NCBI GenBank assembly: GCA_012934845.2
Contig: WNNJ02002157.1
Location: 248,001 to 312,000, forward strand
Source: Pomphorhynchus laevis
Taxonomy: Eukaryota > Acanthocephala > Palaeacanthocephala > Echinorhynchida > Pomphorhynchidae
Reading direction: 5' to 3'
DNA: 64,000 bases
Of this stretch, positions 11,405 to 22,299 are shown piece by piece. The notes under the pieces were generated by a model. The model saw only the letters and a program-made list of their open reading frames with translations, searched no databases and was not told the origin of the DNA. The translations under genes were made by a program, and so were the position numbers. The stretch's first letter is position 1; each line of letters starts with the position of its first letter.

Positions 11405-12055
11405 TTAAAGTGGCAAATGCGTGCCAGCGCACGCTTACATGACCACAACAAAACAAAATTGTTAATTATGTGTCGAGAAGGTGTGAACGGAGGAGGTGTT
11501 TGAATGTGATAAAGGAGGGAGCGCGGCGGACGTCGAGAGAGAGTTGATTCCAGGCGAGTGAGGCGGCGACGAGGAAGGATCGGAGACCGTAGTTGTTGGA
11601 GTAATTAGGAACGTGGAGTAAGAGGGAATTACGGAAACGCAGCGATTGCGAGGTGGGGCGAGTGTCGTCTAAGAAAGAAAGGTTGATGAACGATGGGGTG
11701 CCGACAACGATGAGACGAAAAGTAACGAGAAAGGCGGAGTTTGATGCGGATGTGGATGGTAGGCCAGGAAGGTTGGTCAAGATATGTGGATGTGAGGTCG
11801 AAGCGACGGAGACTAAAGAGCACTCGAATGGCGGTGTTGATTATTTGTTGTAGGGGTAGGATAATGGATTTTGGAGAATTTGCGAAAAGGCTAAGGCAGT
11901 AATCGAATTTAGGGAAGAGAACCGATGAAATAAGAGACATACAAGAAGGGAAGTCGATAGGGGGCGGATACGGCGGATGTCACGGAGAATTAAGTTAGAC
12001 GAGCGGACCTTGTTACGGACGAAGGGTTTAAGGGTAAGGTGACCATCGAAATGAA
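11405..12055 (-). mobile_element. CR1-like LINE 3' fragment (copy C)
   Basis: Minus-strand frames give, from 12,055 down, GHLTLKPFVR, then FPKFDYCLSLFANSP, LLLHVPNYSNNYGLRS and the RT end SFITFKHLLRSHLLDT. This is the same family as copies A and B but diverged, and it supplies the intact terminus that copy B lacks on its left side. It is 5'-truncated within the RT. Downstream is the 3' hairpin at 11,419-11,434 and then a T-rich tail on the minus strand. Confidence 0.85.
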
Positions 12056-14171
12056 ATCATCTATATTACTACAATAAACAACTACATCAGCTAATGAAGC
12101 AATAATTTTGGCCTAAAAAAGTTCCTTAATGGAATCGTTTTATAAATTATTGTGATCACAGTGTATAAAATTTAATCATTTTAGCTACTGAAGAAGAGTA
12201 TATTCTGTCATGTTCAATAATTGTGAGCTTGGAATGATTTGTATGCCATCAACTTTCTCTTAATTATTTCAAATAATGAAATAATCTGTTTACAACATAA
12301 ATTATTTTACTATACATTATTTTATACTATTTACTGATATAATAACGATTTTTAAAATTAATGATAATTAACAGATAAATGATAAACAAAAGCTCCAATT
12401 TATTATTTGTGATTTATTATTTCTAATTATTGTTTATTAATGCATTATTTTTAAAAAATATTATTTAAAATTTAAAATTATTAAACTGTAAAATTATTCT
12501 TGTAAGATATTTTAGATAATTAAATTATCACACTTATTGCATGATTGGAACCAATAAATATAAGAACAAAATTTAATAAAATAATTCCAATTTCACTTTT
12601 TAAATACTCGCTACAGTTATTTTAAAAACACATATTAGTCAAAAAATGCATTGAAATAAAAGCAGCTAGGAAATAAAAATTAAAATCTTTATGTACTAAT
12701 TAAAGTCAGTCTGTCTTGTTAAATCATTTTTTTAAATCATTGTTATTATTTAACTGTTAAATTTCTCTTTTAGCTGTTAAATTATCACTTACAGAGATTT
12801 AATTCAGTGAAGCCAGCGAGTAGCTTAATGACTTTAATATATAAATATATTTTTAATATAATTTTAAATGTAATGCTATAATCTAATAGTTTATTTATTT
12901 CTTTGCTCTTCTCAGGTTCCCGGGTTTACTTTCTCCGTAGATAGATAAAGTAATCTCCTCCTAGGTAATAAATCAATTACCTTTCAGGTAATGGCATAAT
13001 TAATTATATAATTACCTATATTTATATAACTAATGATATAAATATGTAATTATATGAATAAATTATTAATTTATAATTATTACATAAAAATACATAATTA
13101 AAATACTAAAATTAAATAAAATTAAATTTTTATTTAATTAATCGCAAATAAATAGTATTAAATAAATAGTACTAGATAATTATCGTCTAATATAACTTGT
13201 CAGATATTCTTACAAATTGAAAATTTCTGGATACTTGCTAGTTTGATATGCTAAGCAATCAGTGTATCAGTCTTGGTAGACAGATATGTCTCTAAGTTTA
13301 TAAATACTTGTCTATGTAACGTTGATTCTGTCAATGACTCGTTAATCAACGGTCTGCTTTTAGTCGTCAGTGTATACTTGTACATGTTTCACGTCCAGTC
13401 AAAGATTACTGTCTCGCAGGCGGATTACGATACTATCGATCTCTTATTAAGATGGAATATATGGCTTTGCGTAGAAATGGTGTTCACGCTTTTAGTTTTT
13501 CTTTTATACAACTTCAAGTAATCTGTTTTCCGCTTTTTCTCCCAACCAAAATGGTTTGATAATGTTTTAAAGTGCGTTATCACGGAACGTGATAATATCT
13601 TGATATTTGAGGATGGATTTTAACTATATACATCTTATAATGCTATTTACAACGTGGTGACATTTTGAAGACTTGAGAGTAACATCAATATATTGCAGTT
13701 ATAAATTCCTCTTCTCATTTTTGGTTTAGTTCCTTTATGAAGGAACTAATAGATATCGTTAATATTATCGAATCCTTTCAAATGTATAGGATAATAAGAA
13801 ATATTTTCTTAGATTATATGAAGATATGCTTTAATACTCGAAAAGATATTACTCTTTGATTAAAGTGATCTAAGCGTTGCTTACTTTATTTTATTAATTT
13901 TATTTAAATAATTATGTTTTCTTTTAACGCATTCTTTTGATAATATCATCTTTTAATCTAAAGATACGATGATGCAATAATTTAATATATCGATTTAATT
14001 TAATTAGCGATGCTTCGCCTATCCAGAAGTGCACTGTGTGATGAGATTTACGTCAGGTGGGCATCATTATTTTAATCATTCTAAAAAAACAAATATGGTC
14101 TTTAGTGGCATAACATTCTTGCTCATAAATTGTTCTTTTTATGGAAATTGTGAACATTTTTATTTATATAG
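12056..14171. other. AT-rich DNA; weak 82-codon membrane-like frame
   Basis: Mostly A/T-runs. A frame at 13,273-13,521 (+), opening with TTG rather than ATG, has two hydrophobic segments (around LLLVVSVYLYMF and MVFTLLVFLLYNF). No family is recognised; it may be chance. The missing N-terminal exon(s) of the phosphatase that starts at 14,172 were searched for here by eye (the RNRYRDV-type loop) and not found. Confidence 0.3.
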
Positions 14172-14272
14172 TCGACAGCACATTAGTAAAACTTAAAGAC
14201 AGTCAAACGTCGTATATCAATGCTAACTTTGTTGGATTTAAACCTGCAAATCGATCATACATACTTACTCAG
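14172..14272 (+). CDS. PTP exon (YINA motif)
   Basis: The acceptor TATAG ends at 14,171 and the donor GT is at 14,273. The exon encodes STLVKLKDSQTSYINANF and the start of the SYILTQ motif. It begins two bases into a codon, so a further upstream exon is needed. The next intron is 52 bases. Confidence 0.8.
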
Positions 14273-17200
14273 GTTTTAAAGAAACTTTGTTAAATGTTGT
14301 AATGTTTGTTTGATGAATTCGTAGGGCCCTTTGTCGAACACGATCTCACATTTTTGGAATATGGTTTGGCAAGAAAATGTTCGGTCGATTATTATGCTGA
14401 ATAAGTTAGTGGAAAAGGGCCGTGTAAGAATATTCAAAAATAGAGGATTTTTATAATTTTAATAATTTAAAAGTTGAAATATTATTATATAAACTTATTT
14501 AGTTGACTTAGTACTACGATACCTCTGTAATTATTTAGATTACGAGGATCATTACTGCCTTTAAAGAGTATTTTTAGAATCACTTCTTCCACGATACAGG
14601 AAACAAATTTCCAATCAAGGCCCGATTAAATAACATCACAAGAAAATAAATTGAGACTGGCCAAATATCGTTAATATGTTCAGCAGCTATATCATCATTG
14701 CCGACTGCCTTTCTATCAGCCATCTGTTGTAAAAAGTATTAGATTTCATAAACTATAAAATATGCGTTCAAGTGGTTTAGCTCTCGTATAGACCTTAACC
14801 ACCTACTGAAGGAACTACACTGCCTTTTACCTCCAATATTGGAATCATATAAATTACTAAAATGTTGCTCTCATTGAGAAATGAGTACATGAGAATAGTA
14901 CTCACTGAACGACGACGAGGATCTAACTTCCACGGCATCAAACCTGCCTGTTCTAGCTAGTATCCTGTTATTATTGTGTGCATTTACAACCATTATAATC
15001 GTTCGTATTTTCATGTTGTATTCGTTCTTTAATTTTACATATAGAAGCCGGTATGCTTCATCTCGCCTTAACAAACTACGATAATGTAGTAAGTTTACCT
15101 TTATCTCGCGCCACTCCGGGTTTCTTAAAATCGGAGAATCTCTTCTACAAATACTCTTGATTTTCACACCACATGTCAAGCTCACTATTAACATCGCCAG
15201 AATATACTAATTTATAAGCCTCGTTCATAGAATTTACATCGATTGCTTGGACACTCAACTTCCTACTTAATTTATTAAAGGAATTAGTGCAACTGCTAAA
15301 AACGTGTTCTGAAACACGTTTTTTATTTCACTTCCTACTTGATGATGCTTTCTGAATTTTGTTTAAATGTCATATAACACTGGTTCTATTGCAATGTCAT
15401 TAAAGTTAGCATAGATAAAATCGATGGTACTGCTACATATCGAACAGATATAAGTGAAGAATGATGGAACACTTATTAAGAAACCATATGAAGACAAAAA
15501 TTCGGAAATTAGCCCTAACTGTGTAGGGAGAGGAAAGTTATACCTAGAATTGAAATTTCCCACAATAATTACTGATTTTGTCGTGCCAAGAAAATTCGAG
15601 ACTAAATCAAATTCACTTATTATATCAGCAGCCAACATTGTGGGTTAAAGTAACAACCAAGAATCGTAAGATTCGGCGTATCGACTAAAACCATTGTATC
15701 ACTAAGCCTATGCCGAGACCCATTAAATATCGCATTTCAACCAACTAAAATCCCGCCTTCCGGTTGACCTCATGCACATTTTTGCTGAATATTCAACAAT
15801 ATAAAAATTTCGCAAGGAATTTGGATGCGTAAAAACGTTTCTAGTAGGATTAAGATATAAAACTTATTCAAAAAACTTTCTATACCTAAATTCAACAAAT
15901 AAGACAAACCTTCAACATTGTATATCAACGCACGTCAGGGAAAATATGAATTAGTAGCGGCGAATGTGGAGCATTCTGCACTTACCGACTGTATTGCTTC
16001 TGTCGAACAATCTACTGGTTGTCATATTTCATCTATATCAACTAGATTATCTCTTTAGAAATATTCCCGTTCTATCTAAAAACTTTAAAGCCGTTTGGCG
16101 AGAGAACACCCAAAGTAGTATTAGGGCTTTCAAAACGAACTATCTTACTATTTTTTATGTAAACACGATCATTCAGACTATTTTTCGCAATTCCTAAAGT
16201 TTCTGACTTAGTATCCGCTGGTGTTCTCTTTCAGGTTTTGACAAGTCAGGAAGGATAAAGACGTGCTTGTAATCATCAGATGACTTCAATTTTCTTTTAA
16301 CTTTGTACAAGAGATGCAATTAACTTTTATTTTACCCATGGATGGCGGTTTTGTCTTTGTCAAGATTCGCTTGATATCAGAATGCGTAGGGAATCCCTAT
16401 AGTATTCAAAATCTTAACAATGCTTTCTGAGTTTACGCAATTAGTTGGAATGTTAGTGAACATTGCATTAGAGACCCTGAAGGCAGTTTCATTAATAGCT
16501 TTCGATATTACCTCGGATGACAATTTATCGGATCACGCATTTACCGTTGCAATTAACGTGTTTCCGACATACTCACGTACTAGCCGTTTAAGATCATCCG
16601 CCTAGGAGTTTGTGAGGCCAGGTTTCGAAATTATTTGATCAGGAGTATTCAACTTGGAAGCGCTATTAATCGCAACTCCAAGTGAATCAATCTTCGACTG
16701 CAAAGAGGTTATTTTGGCTGAAAGAGAGCACACATTTTAATGAGTACAATACGGACAAAATATTTTACAGGTAAGAAAATCCTTAGGAAGTAGTCGGGGT
16801 AACCAAATTTTAACCGTAACGGAACAATCATTGTTTGAACAAGCAATTAAATTTTCCAAACCTGGTGTAGGTTCAGATAACGAAGTTAGTGAGCTGGAAG
16901 TGTGATCAATATTTAAGCAACCAACAGCACTACATGCAGTGCATAACCTGCCTGCTTTAACATGGACAAAGCCCTTGCCCTTGGCTAAATAAATATTGCA
17001 TCCGCAACACTTCCCTGTCTGTAATGAAGCAGATTTCTAGAGCTCGTTGGTCTCTAAACCTTGTTAATCTCTGAATGCTCATCGATCTTGTGTGTTATTT
17101 ATCTTGTAATTATATGTAAGTAGTTATAACAAAAAATATTTTAACCAGTATTTTTTACCATCATAAGCCGCAGACTTGCAGTCTATGTATCGAACTTTTT

Positions 17201-20200
17201 CCCAATCGAGCAACATGGTTTTCGACAAGGTTTCTATATCACAAGTGCTGTCTTCATCTTAAGAAACGCTGTTGAAAAAGCTCGTTTAAACCACCTACCT
17301 TTGTACACTGTTTTCGTAGATTCTACAAAGGCCTTCGAGATTGCATTGACAGAGACTTGCTTCTCTGAAAATTAATAACAGCACTTAGCCTAAAGGGCTA
17401 TATCATGTACTACATCAGGTTCTCTCTCCTTGCATTGCCCGAATCTTTGATGGAATTACATATTCAGATTACTTTCAACAAATTAAGGGCGTTCCTCAGG
17501 GTGACCCTCTTAGCCCACTTTTGTTCAGTCTATTTGTATATGATCTGCCAGCATGTATAAGTGAAACTAACTCTTCTTGTTTTTTATATGCAGATGATCT
17601 GGTTATATATTCGTCAAAAATAGGCAATTTGAGTTCAGTATTGGTTAGGCTCAAACTGGATTGTATGGCGAATGATTTGCAGGTTAATTTAGCGAAAACA
17701 AAAGCGGTAAAATTCCGAAGGGATGGTAGGTTATCACGAAATGATGTTTGTACCTATGACGGTATGAGTTTACAAATGCGTACGCAATTCTGCTATTTAT
17801 GGATTTAATCTATCCTCTAAGTGGATTTTTACTAATCATTTTGATATAATTGCTTGTAAAGTTGTTTCTTGTCTGAGTTCGGTCAATCTTTTACGTTCAG
17901 CAAACTATGCTACTGCCATTAAATAATTTCAAATGATGTTTCTTCTAAAGGTTACATATGGGTTATCGGCTATTTGGCAGGATTTGTCTATTCAAAATTT
18001 TGATCAAATTGATAAAATAAAATATGGAATTTCATTAAATTCTTCTTTTGCTTGTCTAGCAAGGTTTCGTCTTCGAAATTAGCCTAGAGAGATAATAATT
18101 TTAATAGTAATTTTTTAAAAAATCTTTATAATCTTTAAATTTAAAGATTAAGAAATGATTAAATTACTTTAAATAAGTTTAATAAGTTTTTAATATTTTT
18201 TATTAAGGTTTTAATAACTTTTACAATTATATCTGCTATTTGATTGAAACTTATATAAATTATCTAAATCTTTGAATTTCAACACTACATATATTATACA
18301 GAATTTATATTTATGGAGTGTTTAGCCGATTTACATACCATTTATGAAGGTTTATTAATGTCAATCCAATGCCAAATTTTGAATATTTTGTTTAAGCAGT
18401 AAATATTATATTTAAAAGTTAATATGTATACTCAATTTAATATCCTCAATTTTTGTATTTAATTTTATATCAACATTCAACGAAAGAACGTTTTTATTTA
18501 TTGTTGGCACTATAAAAATTTAAATAGCATTGATGCACGCCATTCGTGGATCATTTTGAATTTACATTATCTTGATTAGCTTTTGTTACTTATTATTTTT
18601 TCGTCTCTCTTATCTATTGGCAATTTCTTTTTCATTTTATCAGTTCTGAATCCGTTTGACTGTTCAATCTCTTTTTGTTTAAATTAAAATCCATATAATT
18701 CAAAATATTTAGTCTCGATTTAAATAAATAACGCGAAATAACGTCTTTATTTATTGGATCCTTAAAAAATGCTTTAATGCCAAGAATTTTGCATCATATT
18801 GTATATTTACAAAGCTATTTAGTTATGTAGTCTAATTTAATCTAATTTCCTAAAATTTGCCTTTGCTGCTATGTTGGGTTGAGAACATAGGCCCAAAACA
18901 TGTTATTATTGAGTTTTATTGATCATAGCCAATCTGCATTCTGAATTTTATGAAAATTCAGAGTTTTAAAAAATCCTTTTAATATTAGGATATTTCAATT
19001 TTTTTATTTTAAATACGAAACGTTTATATCTAGTCAAGTAATCGAATTCATTTTATTTGCAATTTGATTGAAGCTTAATACAATTTGATTTAAACATTCG
19101 CTTCACAGTAATCCGTTTGATTTTGATTTTCCGTTTGTGTTTCCAAAAAATTGGCAAAAAGATTAAAAAAAGATTAACTTTTATCGTCTAAATTTCTTCC
19201 AATTTCTGCATTTACGCGTGTCTAGAATTTTATATTTTTGATATAATATATATTTATAATATATTATGATATATATTTATAATATAAATGGAATAGATGC
19301 ATCACAATGCTTTAGAATAAGTAGAAAAAAGCGAAGCCTAAATTTTATGCCAAAGAAGCAAAATATGCTTGCACAAATATGCTTTAAAATGTGAAAATTG
19401 ATAATTAAATTTAAAATAATATATTAAAATGATAGATTAAATTATATATCATAGATTAAAATTATATTTTTGTAAAATATTTTTTAGTACCTAAATTGAA
19501 TTCTTTAATCTTGTCTTCATATTAGAAGAAATTTTTAGCGTAAGTGAATTAAAATAAAATTTAAAATGAAAAAATGGAGGCTTTTTACAAATCCGTTGTT
19601 CAGTTTTTTGAGACTGAATATGTCTCAAATACTGATAGATAGGGAATTTTCAAAACGATTTATTGCACTGATATATCACTGATATTCAATGATATTTTAT
19701 GATAAAATGTTTTTAGTCCAAATGCTTCCAGTATTTTCCAATGGAGTGCACAATGGAAAAAATACTAATCGATGGTCTTACCGAAGAAGATACGGCAATT
19801 ATGCGTTTGAACGATATCGATATGACTGTTGAACTTCAATCTGAAATACATTACGACTCGTTTGTAAAAAGGAATTTAAAAATTCTTAAAAGCAATGTAA
19901 ACTATCTTGTAATGTTGTCTTATCTGTAATTTCAATTGTTTGAAGACAGGCGAAACAAGAGATATACATCATTACAATTATACTGATTGGCCTGACTTTG
20001 GCGAACCCTCGTGTCCTGAAAATTTCCTTCGTTTTCTTAGCATATTACGAAGTCAACATGTCTTCGAACACTCACCAGTTATTCATTGCAGTGCTGGTAT
20101 CGGAAGAAGTGGCACGTTTGCTTTTGTAGATATCGTACTCACTCTGGTAAGAATTTTACAATTTTGATTTTACAAATATATTTTACAAACAAATTTTACA

Positions 20201-21397
20201 ATTACAATATATTTATGTATATATTATAATGTATACTATATTATATATTATGTTTGTGTATATTATATACTGATATAATATGTTAATAATTTATATATAA
20301 CACTGATTTGTGAGGGATCCAGCAACATAATTATTTTAATTTTAACTACAACGTGAATTTTCACGTGGGTTGGTTTGAGCTTAATATTTTAATAGCCGCG
20401 GTTATCATATTCAAGTAATCTGCAGATATTTACCTGTCAACTTTTCTGAAAATAACCAAACCGTTATCAACACACGTTAACTGCAAACCCCTGCTTTATT
20501 TTTACTAATAGATCTGAGAGTATTCATGCTCGGCAAATCATAATCTTATGAAATCAAATGATCATCGAATTGGTGCTGGTGATCCTTTAAATGATATTTT
20601 CATAACATTTAACCACACAAGTTGACTCCGCAGTATAATTTTATATAATTTTTAATATAATATTTATATTATTAATATTAATATTATTAATATTATAATA
20701 TTTGTAATATTTAATATATTACAAATAATTTTTTTCCACTATATACACTTTAGCTTGCAGCAAGTGAAGGTTGTAACTCTCATGTTCAGCTTATGAATAT
20801 TTTACATCATCTTCGTAATCAACGTCCTGGGCTTATTCAAACACCGGAGCAGCTCAGGTTTATGTTTTTCGTTTGAATGAAATTACATGAGTTTATATTT
20901 TTGCTGTTAGATTTTGTTTCCTATCAATCATACAAGCGTTCTGCGATGTCAACATGAAGATCAACCCTAAATGGGTATCGGAGTTTATCGATTTTATTGA
21001 AGAAGATTACTCTATAAATCTAAAATCTGTTGTTACCGAAACTGTAAAAAAAGAAAATAGCCTTCCACATCCAGATTCGACAACGGCAATGCCTTCTGAT
21101 ACAGAATTAACTAATGATGATAACGTTGATCAACTATGCGAGGAAGTAATGAATCACATGCTAGACCAATGCTGTAGCACGAAGGAATTTAATATCGATA
21201 TGATAGCTGGATATTCGAGCATGAAGGTTGTTACATGTGGAAAACTGGTCGATAAAATAGAATTCGTCCAGAATTGCCTGGTAAGTTCTGATGAATCATC
21301 ATCTACATCTGATGAGGATTTCGATAAAAATGGCGTCGATCTCGATGATTGCTGGACTGAAACAGACAGTTCAATTGATACAGATAATGCAAATTAA
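14172..21397 (+). CDS. Non-receptor protein tyrosine phosphatase, PTP1B/Ptp61F class (six exons seen, 5' end missing)
   Basis: Six plus-strand exons spell a classical PTP domain that dephosphorylates phosphotyrosine. In order: YINANFVGFKPANRSYILTQ; GPLSNTISHFWNMVWQ and IIMLNKLVEKGR; CFQYFPMECTMEK; ETRDIHHYNYTDWPDFG (WPD loop with the general-acid Asp); VIHCSAGIGRSGTFAF (P-loop with catalytic Cys and Arg); and GLIQTPEQLRF (Q-loop). Motif spacing and the QETRE-like, H-Y-T-x-W context fit the PTPN1/PTPN2 group, Ptp61F in flies. Exons: 14,172-14,272; 14,325-14,423; 19,717-19,896; 19,946-20,146; 20,754-20,857; 20,911-21,397. Reading phases agree across every junction and all catalytic residues are present, so the gene looks functional. 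After the domain is an acidic, Ser-rich tail of about 135 residues with no membrane anchor. The first exon begins in phase, so upstream exon(s) with the pTyr-recognition loop must exist but were not seen. AATAAA lies at 21,507. Confidence 0.85.
14325..14423 (+). CDS. PTP exon (GPLSNT, HFWNMVW)
   Basis: The acceptor GTAG ends at 14,324; the donor GTAAGA starts at 14,424. The exon is 99 bases, in phase 0. The following intron is about 5.3 kb and carries the twin-primed LINE. Confidence 0.85.
14500..17050 (-). mobile_element. Inverted 5' segment of an intronic LINE
   Basis: Read from 17,050 downward on the minus strand. First comes ORF1 with a KCCGCN Cys cluster and a second GRLCTACS cluster. 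Then comes a coiled-coil-like stretch SLSAKITSLQSKIDSLG and the YKHVFILPDLS motif frequent in LINE ORF1s. Endonuclease remains follow (VIIVGNFNSRYNF, FFTYICSICSSTIDFIYAN at 15,363-15,638), then the post-endonuclease linker with LLHYRSLLRRDEAYRLLY (14,871-15,194). The last part is the RT beginning up to NYRGIVVLSQ at about 14,505. Stops and shifts break it. The RT continues on the other strand from 17,160. Confidence 0.75.
17160..18075 (+). mobile_element. Forward 3' segment of the same intronic LINE (RT)
   Basis: The plus strand encodes SRRLAVYVSNFFPIEQHGF followed by a tract with TVFVDSTKAFE, then GVPQGDPLSPLLFSLF (about 17,490-17,535), CFLYADDLVIYSS (about 17,578-17,616) and NLAKTKAVKF. It starts just where the inverted left segment stops in RT coordinates. 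The order [inverted 5' part][forward 3' part] is the classic result of twin priming. Frames are broken; it is an inactive intronic insertion. Confidence 0.75.
18076..19716. other. Intron sequence, nothing recognised
   Basis: AT-rich remainder of the large phosphatase intron, ending with the acceptor TTTTTAG at 19,716. A short AT palindrome lies near 19,240-19,285. Confidence 0.5.
19717..19896 (+). CDS. PTP exon (CFQYFP)
   Basis: The acceptor TTTTTAG ends at 19,716; the donor GTAAAC is at 19,897. It encodes SKCFQYFPMECTMEK and the following beta-rich segment of the PTP fold. Phase 0 at both ends. Confidence 0.85.
19946..20146 (+). CDS. PTP exon (WPD loop and catalytic P-loop)
   Basis: The acceptor was chosen at 19,944-19,945 because it keeps phase 0 with the previous exon; an AG four bases further (19,948-19,949) would shift the frame. 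The donor GTAAGA is at 20,147. It encodes TDWPDFG and HCSAGIGRSG. Confidence 0.85.
20754..20857 (+). CDS. PTP exon (Q-loop)
   Basis: The acceptor CTTTAG ends at 20,753; the donor GTTTAT is at 20,858. It encodes the helix leading to RPGLIQTPEQLR and leaves two bases of a codon, completed by the first base of the next exon. Confidence 0.8.
20911..21397 (+). CDS. PTP last exon with acidic C-terminal tail
   Basis: After a 53-base intron the frame continues from the Q-loop into FCFLSIIQAF and a tail rich in Asp, Glu and Ser (DESSSTSDEDFDKNG, then WTETDSSIDTD). It ends at TAA 21,395-21,397. There is no hydrophobic anchor, unlike the ER-tethered PTP1B form. Confidence 0.85.
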
Positions 21398-21770
21398 CTA
21401 TTGTATTTGTGAAATTTATTATTTTCCAAATAATGAATATTTAAATTTACGTGGTCTTGACGACGTAGAACGATTCAATGGTAATCATCTAGTCAAATCA
21501 AAACAGAATAAATTAAACTAAATGTATAAATTAACTAAAATGTATAATTAACTAAAACCGTTTATTTATCTGAACAAACTTTTTAAATTTCATTAAAAAT
21601 TATTACATCGAAAAATATTTCCATCTTAAAATCTGAAGGAATTTTATGACGCAAAGAAAATGTCTACACAATGTAACATAGCGCACTTAATTAATTATTT
21701 TATTGATAAAAACTTTGTCGATTAACATTAAAAAATTGTTATAATTTAAAAATTGTTGTAAGGAAACAAT
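21398..21770. other. Downstream region of the phosphatase gene
   Basis: Holds the probable polyadenylation signal AATAAA at 21,507-21,512. Nothing else is recognised. Confidence 0.5.
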
Positions 21771-21777
21771 GCGCTAT

Positions 21778-21990
21778 ACCGTCTCAAACAAAATTCGCGT
21801 GAATTTTGTTAACAGTCATTTAAGCCCGACGCGAAAGAAAAACGATAACAATATTAGATACCGTTTCGTCATCATTATGACTCATCAGTGCCAGATCCCT
21901 ACTACTTTTGGATGCAGAGGAGGACTAGCAGACATCAAGAATCATGTGTATGAGGTACTATAAAACCTCCAGTAAAGTCATAAAACTCTA
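21778..21990 (-). mobile_element. Hammerhead-bearing repeat unit, copy 1
   Basis: On the minus strand the unit carries CTGATGA (21,882-21,888), a five-base stem GTCAT/ATGAC with a four-base loop, and GAAA (21,864-21,867): the core order of a hammerhead ribozyme. It then runs to a conserved CGCGTC about 30 bases on. It also has the hairpin CTGCTAG-loop-like segment shared with copies 2 and 3. It is arranged as an inverted pair with copy 2. Confidence 0.65.
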
Positions 21991-22029
21991 TGACGTTTAA
22001 AATAATTGAGCTGATTTAAAAGATACCTG

Positions 22030-22290
22030 CCCTGACATTTGGCAGTGCCTTTGCTAATGATCGTATTTGGTGAAGCCGTAGTGCTGGTTTAGAACTCTAA
22101 GATGTTACTAGAGGTGTTCTAGTACATCATACACATGATTCGTTCTTGTCATCTGCTAGTTCCCCTGTGCATCTAGCAGTGGGAGGGATCTGGCACTGAT
22201 GAGTCATTGTGATGACGAAACGTTACTTGCTACTGTTATCGCCGTTCTTCCGCGTCTGGGTAGAAATAACTGTTAAAACTATTTTTATTT
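22030..22290 (+). mobile_element. Hammerhead-bearing repeat unit, copy 2
   Basis: This is the best-preserved plus-strand copy. Reading left to right it has a CTGCTAG/CTAGCAG hairpin (22,153-22,179), CTGATGA (22,196-22,202), stem II GTCAT (22,203-22,207) with loop TGTG and ATGAC (22,212-22,216), GAAA (22,217-22,220), and CGCGTC near 22,252-22,257. There is no coding capacity. Similar hammerheads are known from PLE terminal repeats and from retrozymes, so this is probably a non-autonomous retroelement unit. Confidence 0.65.
22196..22257 (+). ncRNA. Candidate hammerhead ribozyme
   Basis: The catalytic boxes CUGAUGA and GAAA flank a perfect five-base-pair stem II. Stem III is less clear: ACG after GAAA could pair with CGU in the conserved CGCGUC, which would put the cleavage site after GUC. 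A convincing stem I was not found in the monomer, so activity, if any, may need a dimer. The core is conserved in all three copies although loop bases vary. Confidence 0.6.
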
Positions 22291-22299
22291 TTTAATGTT

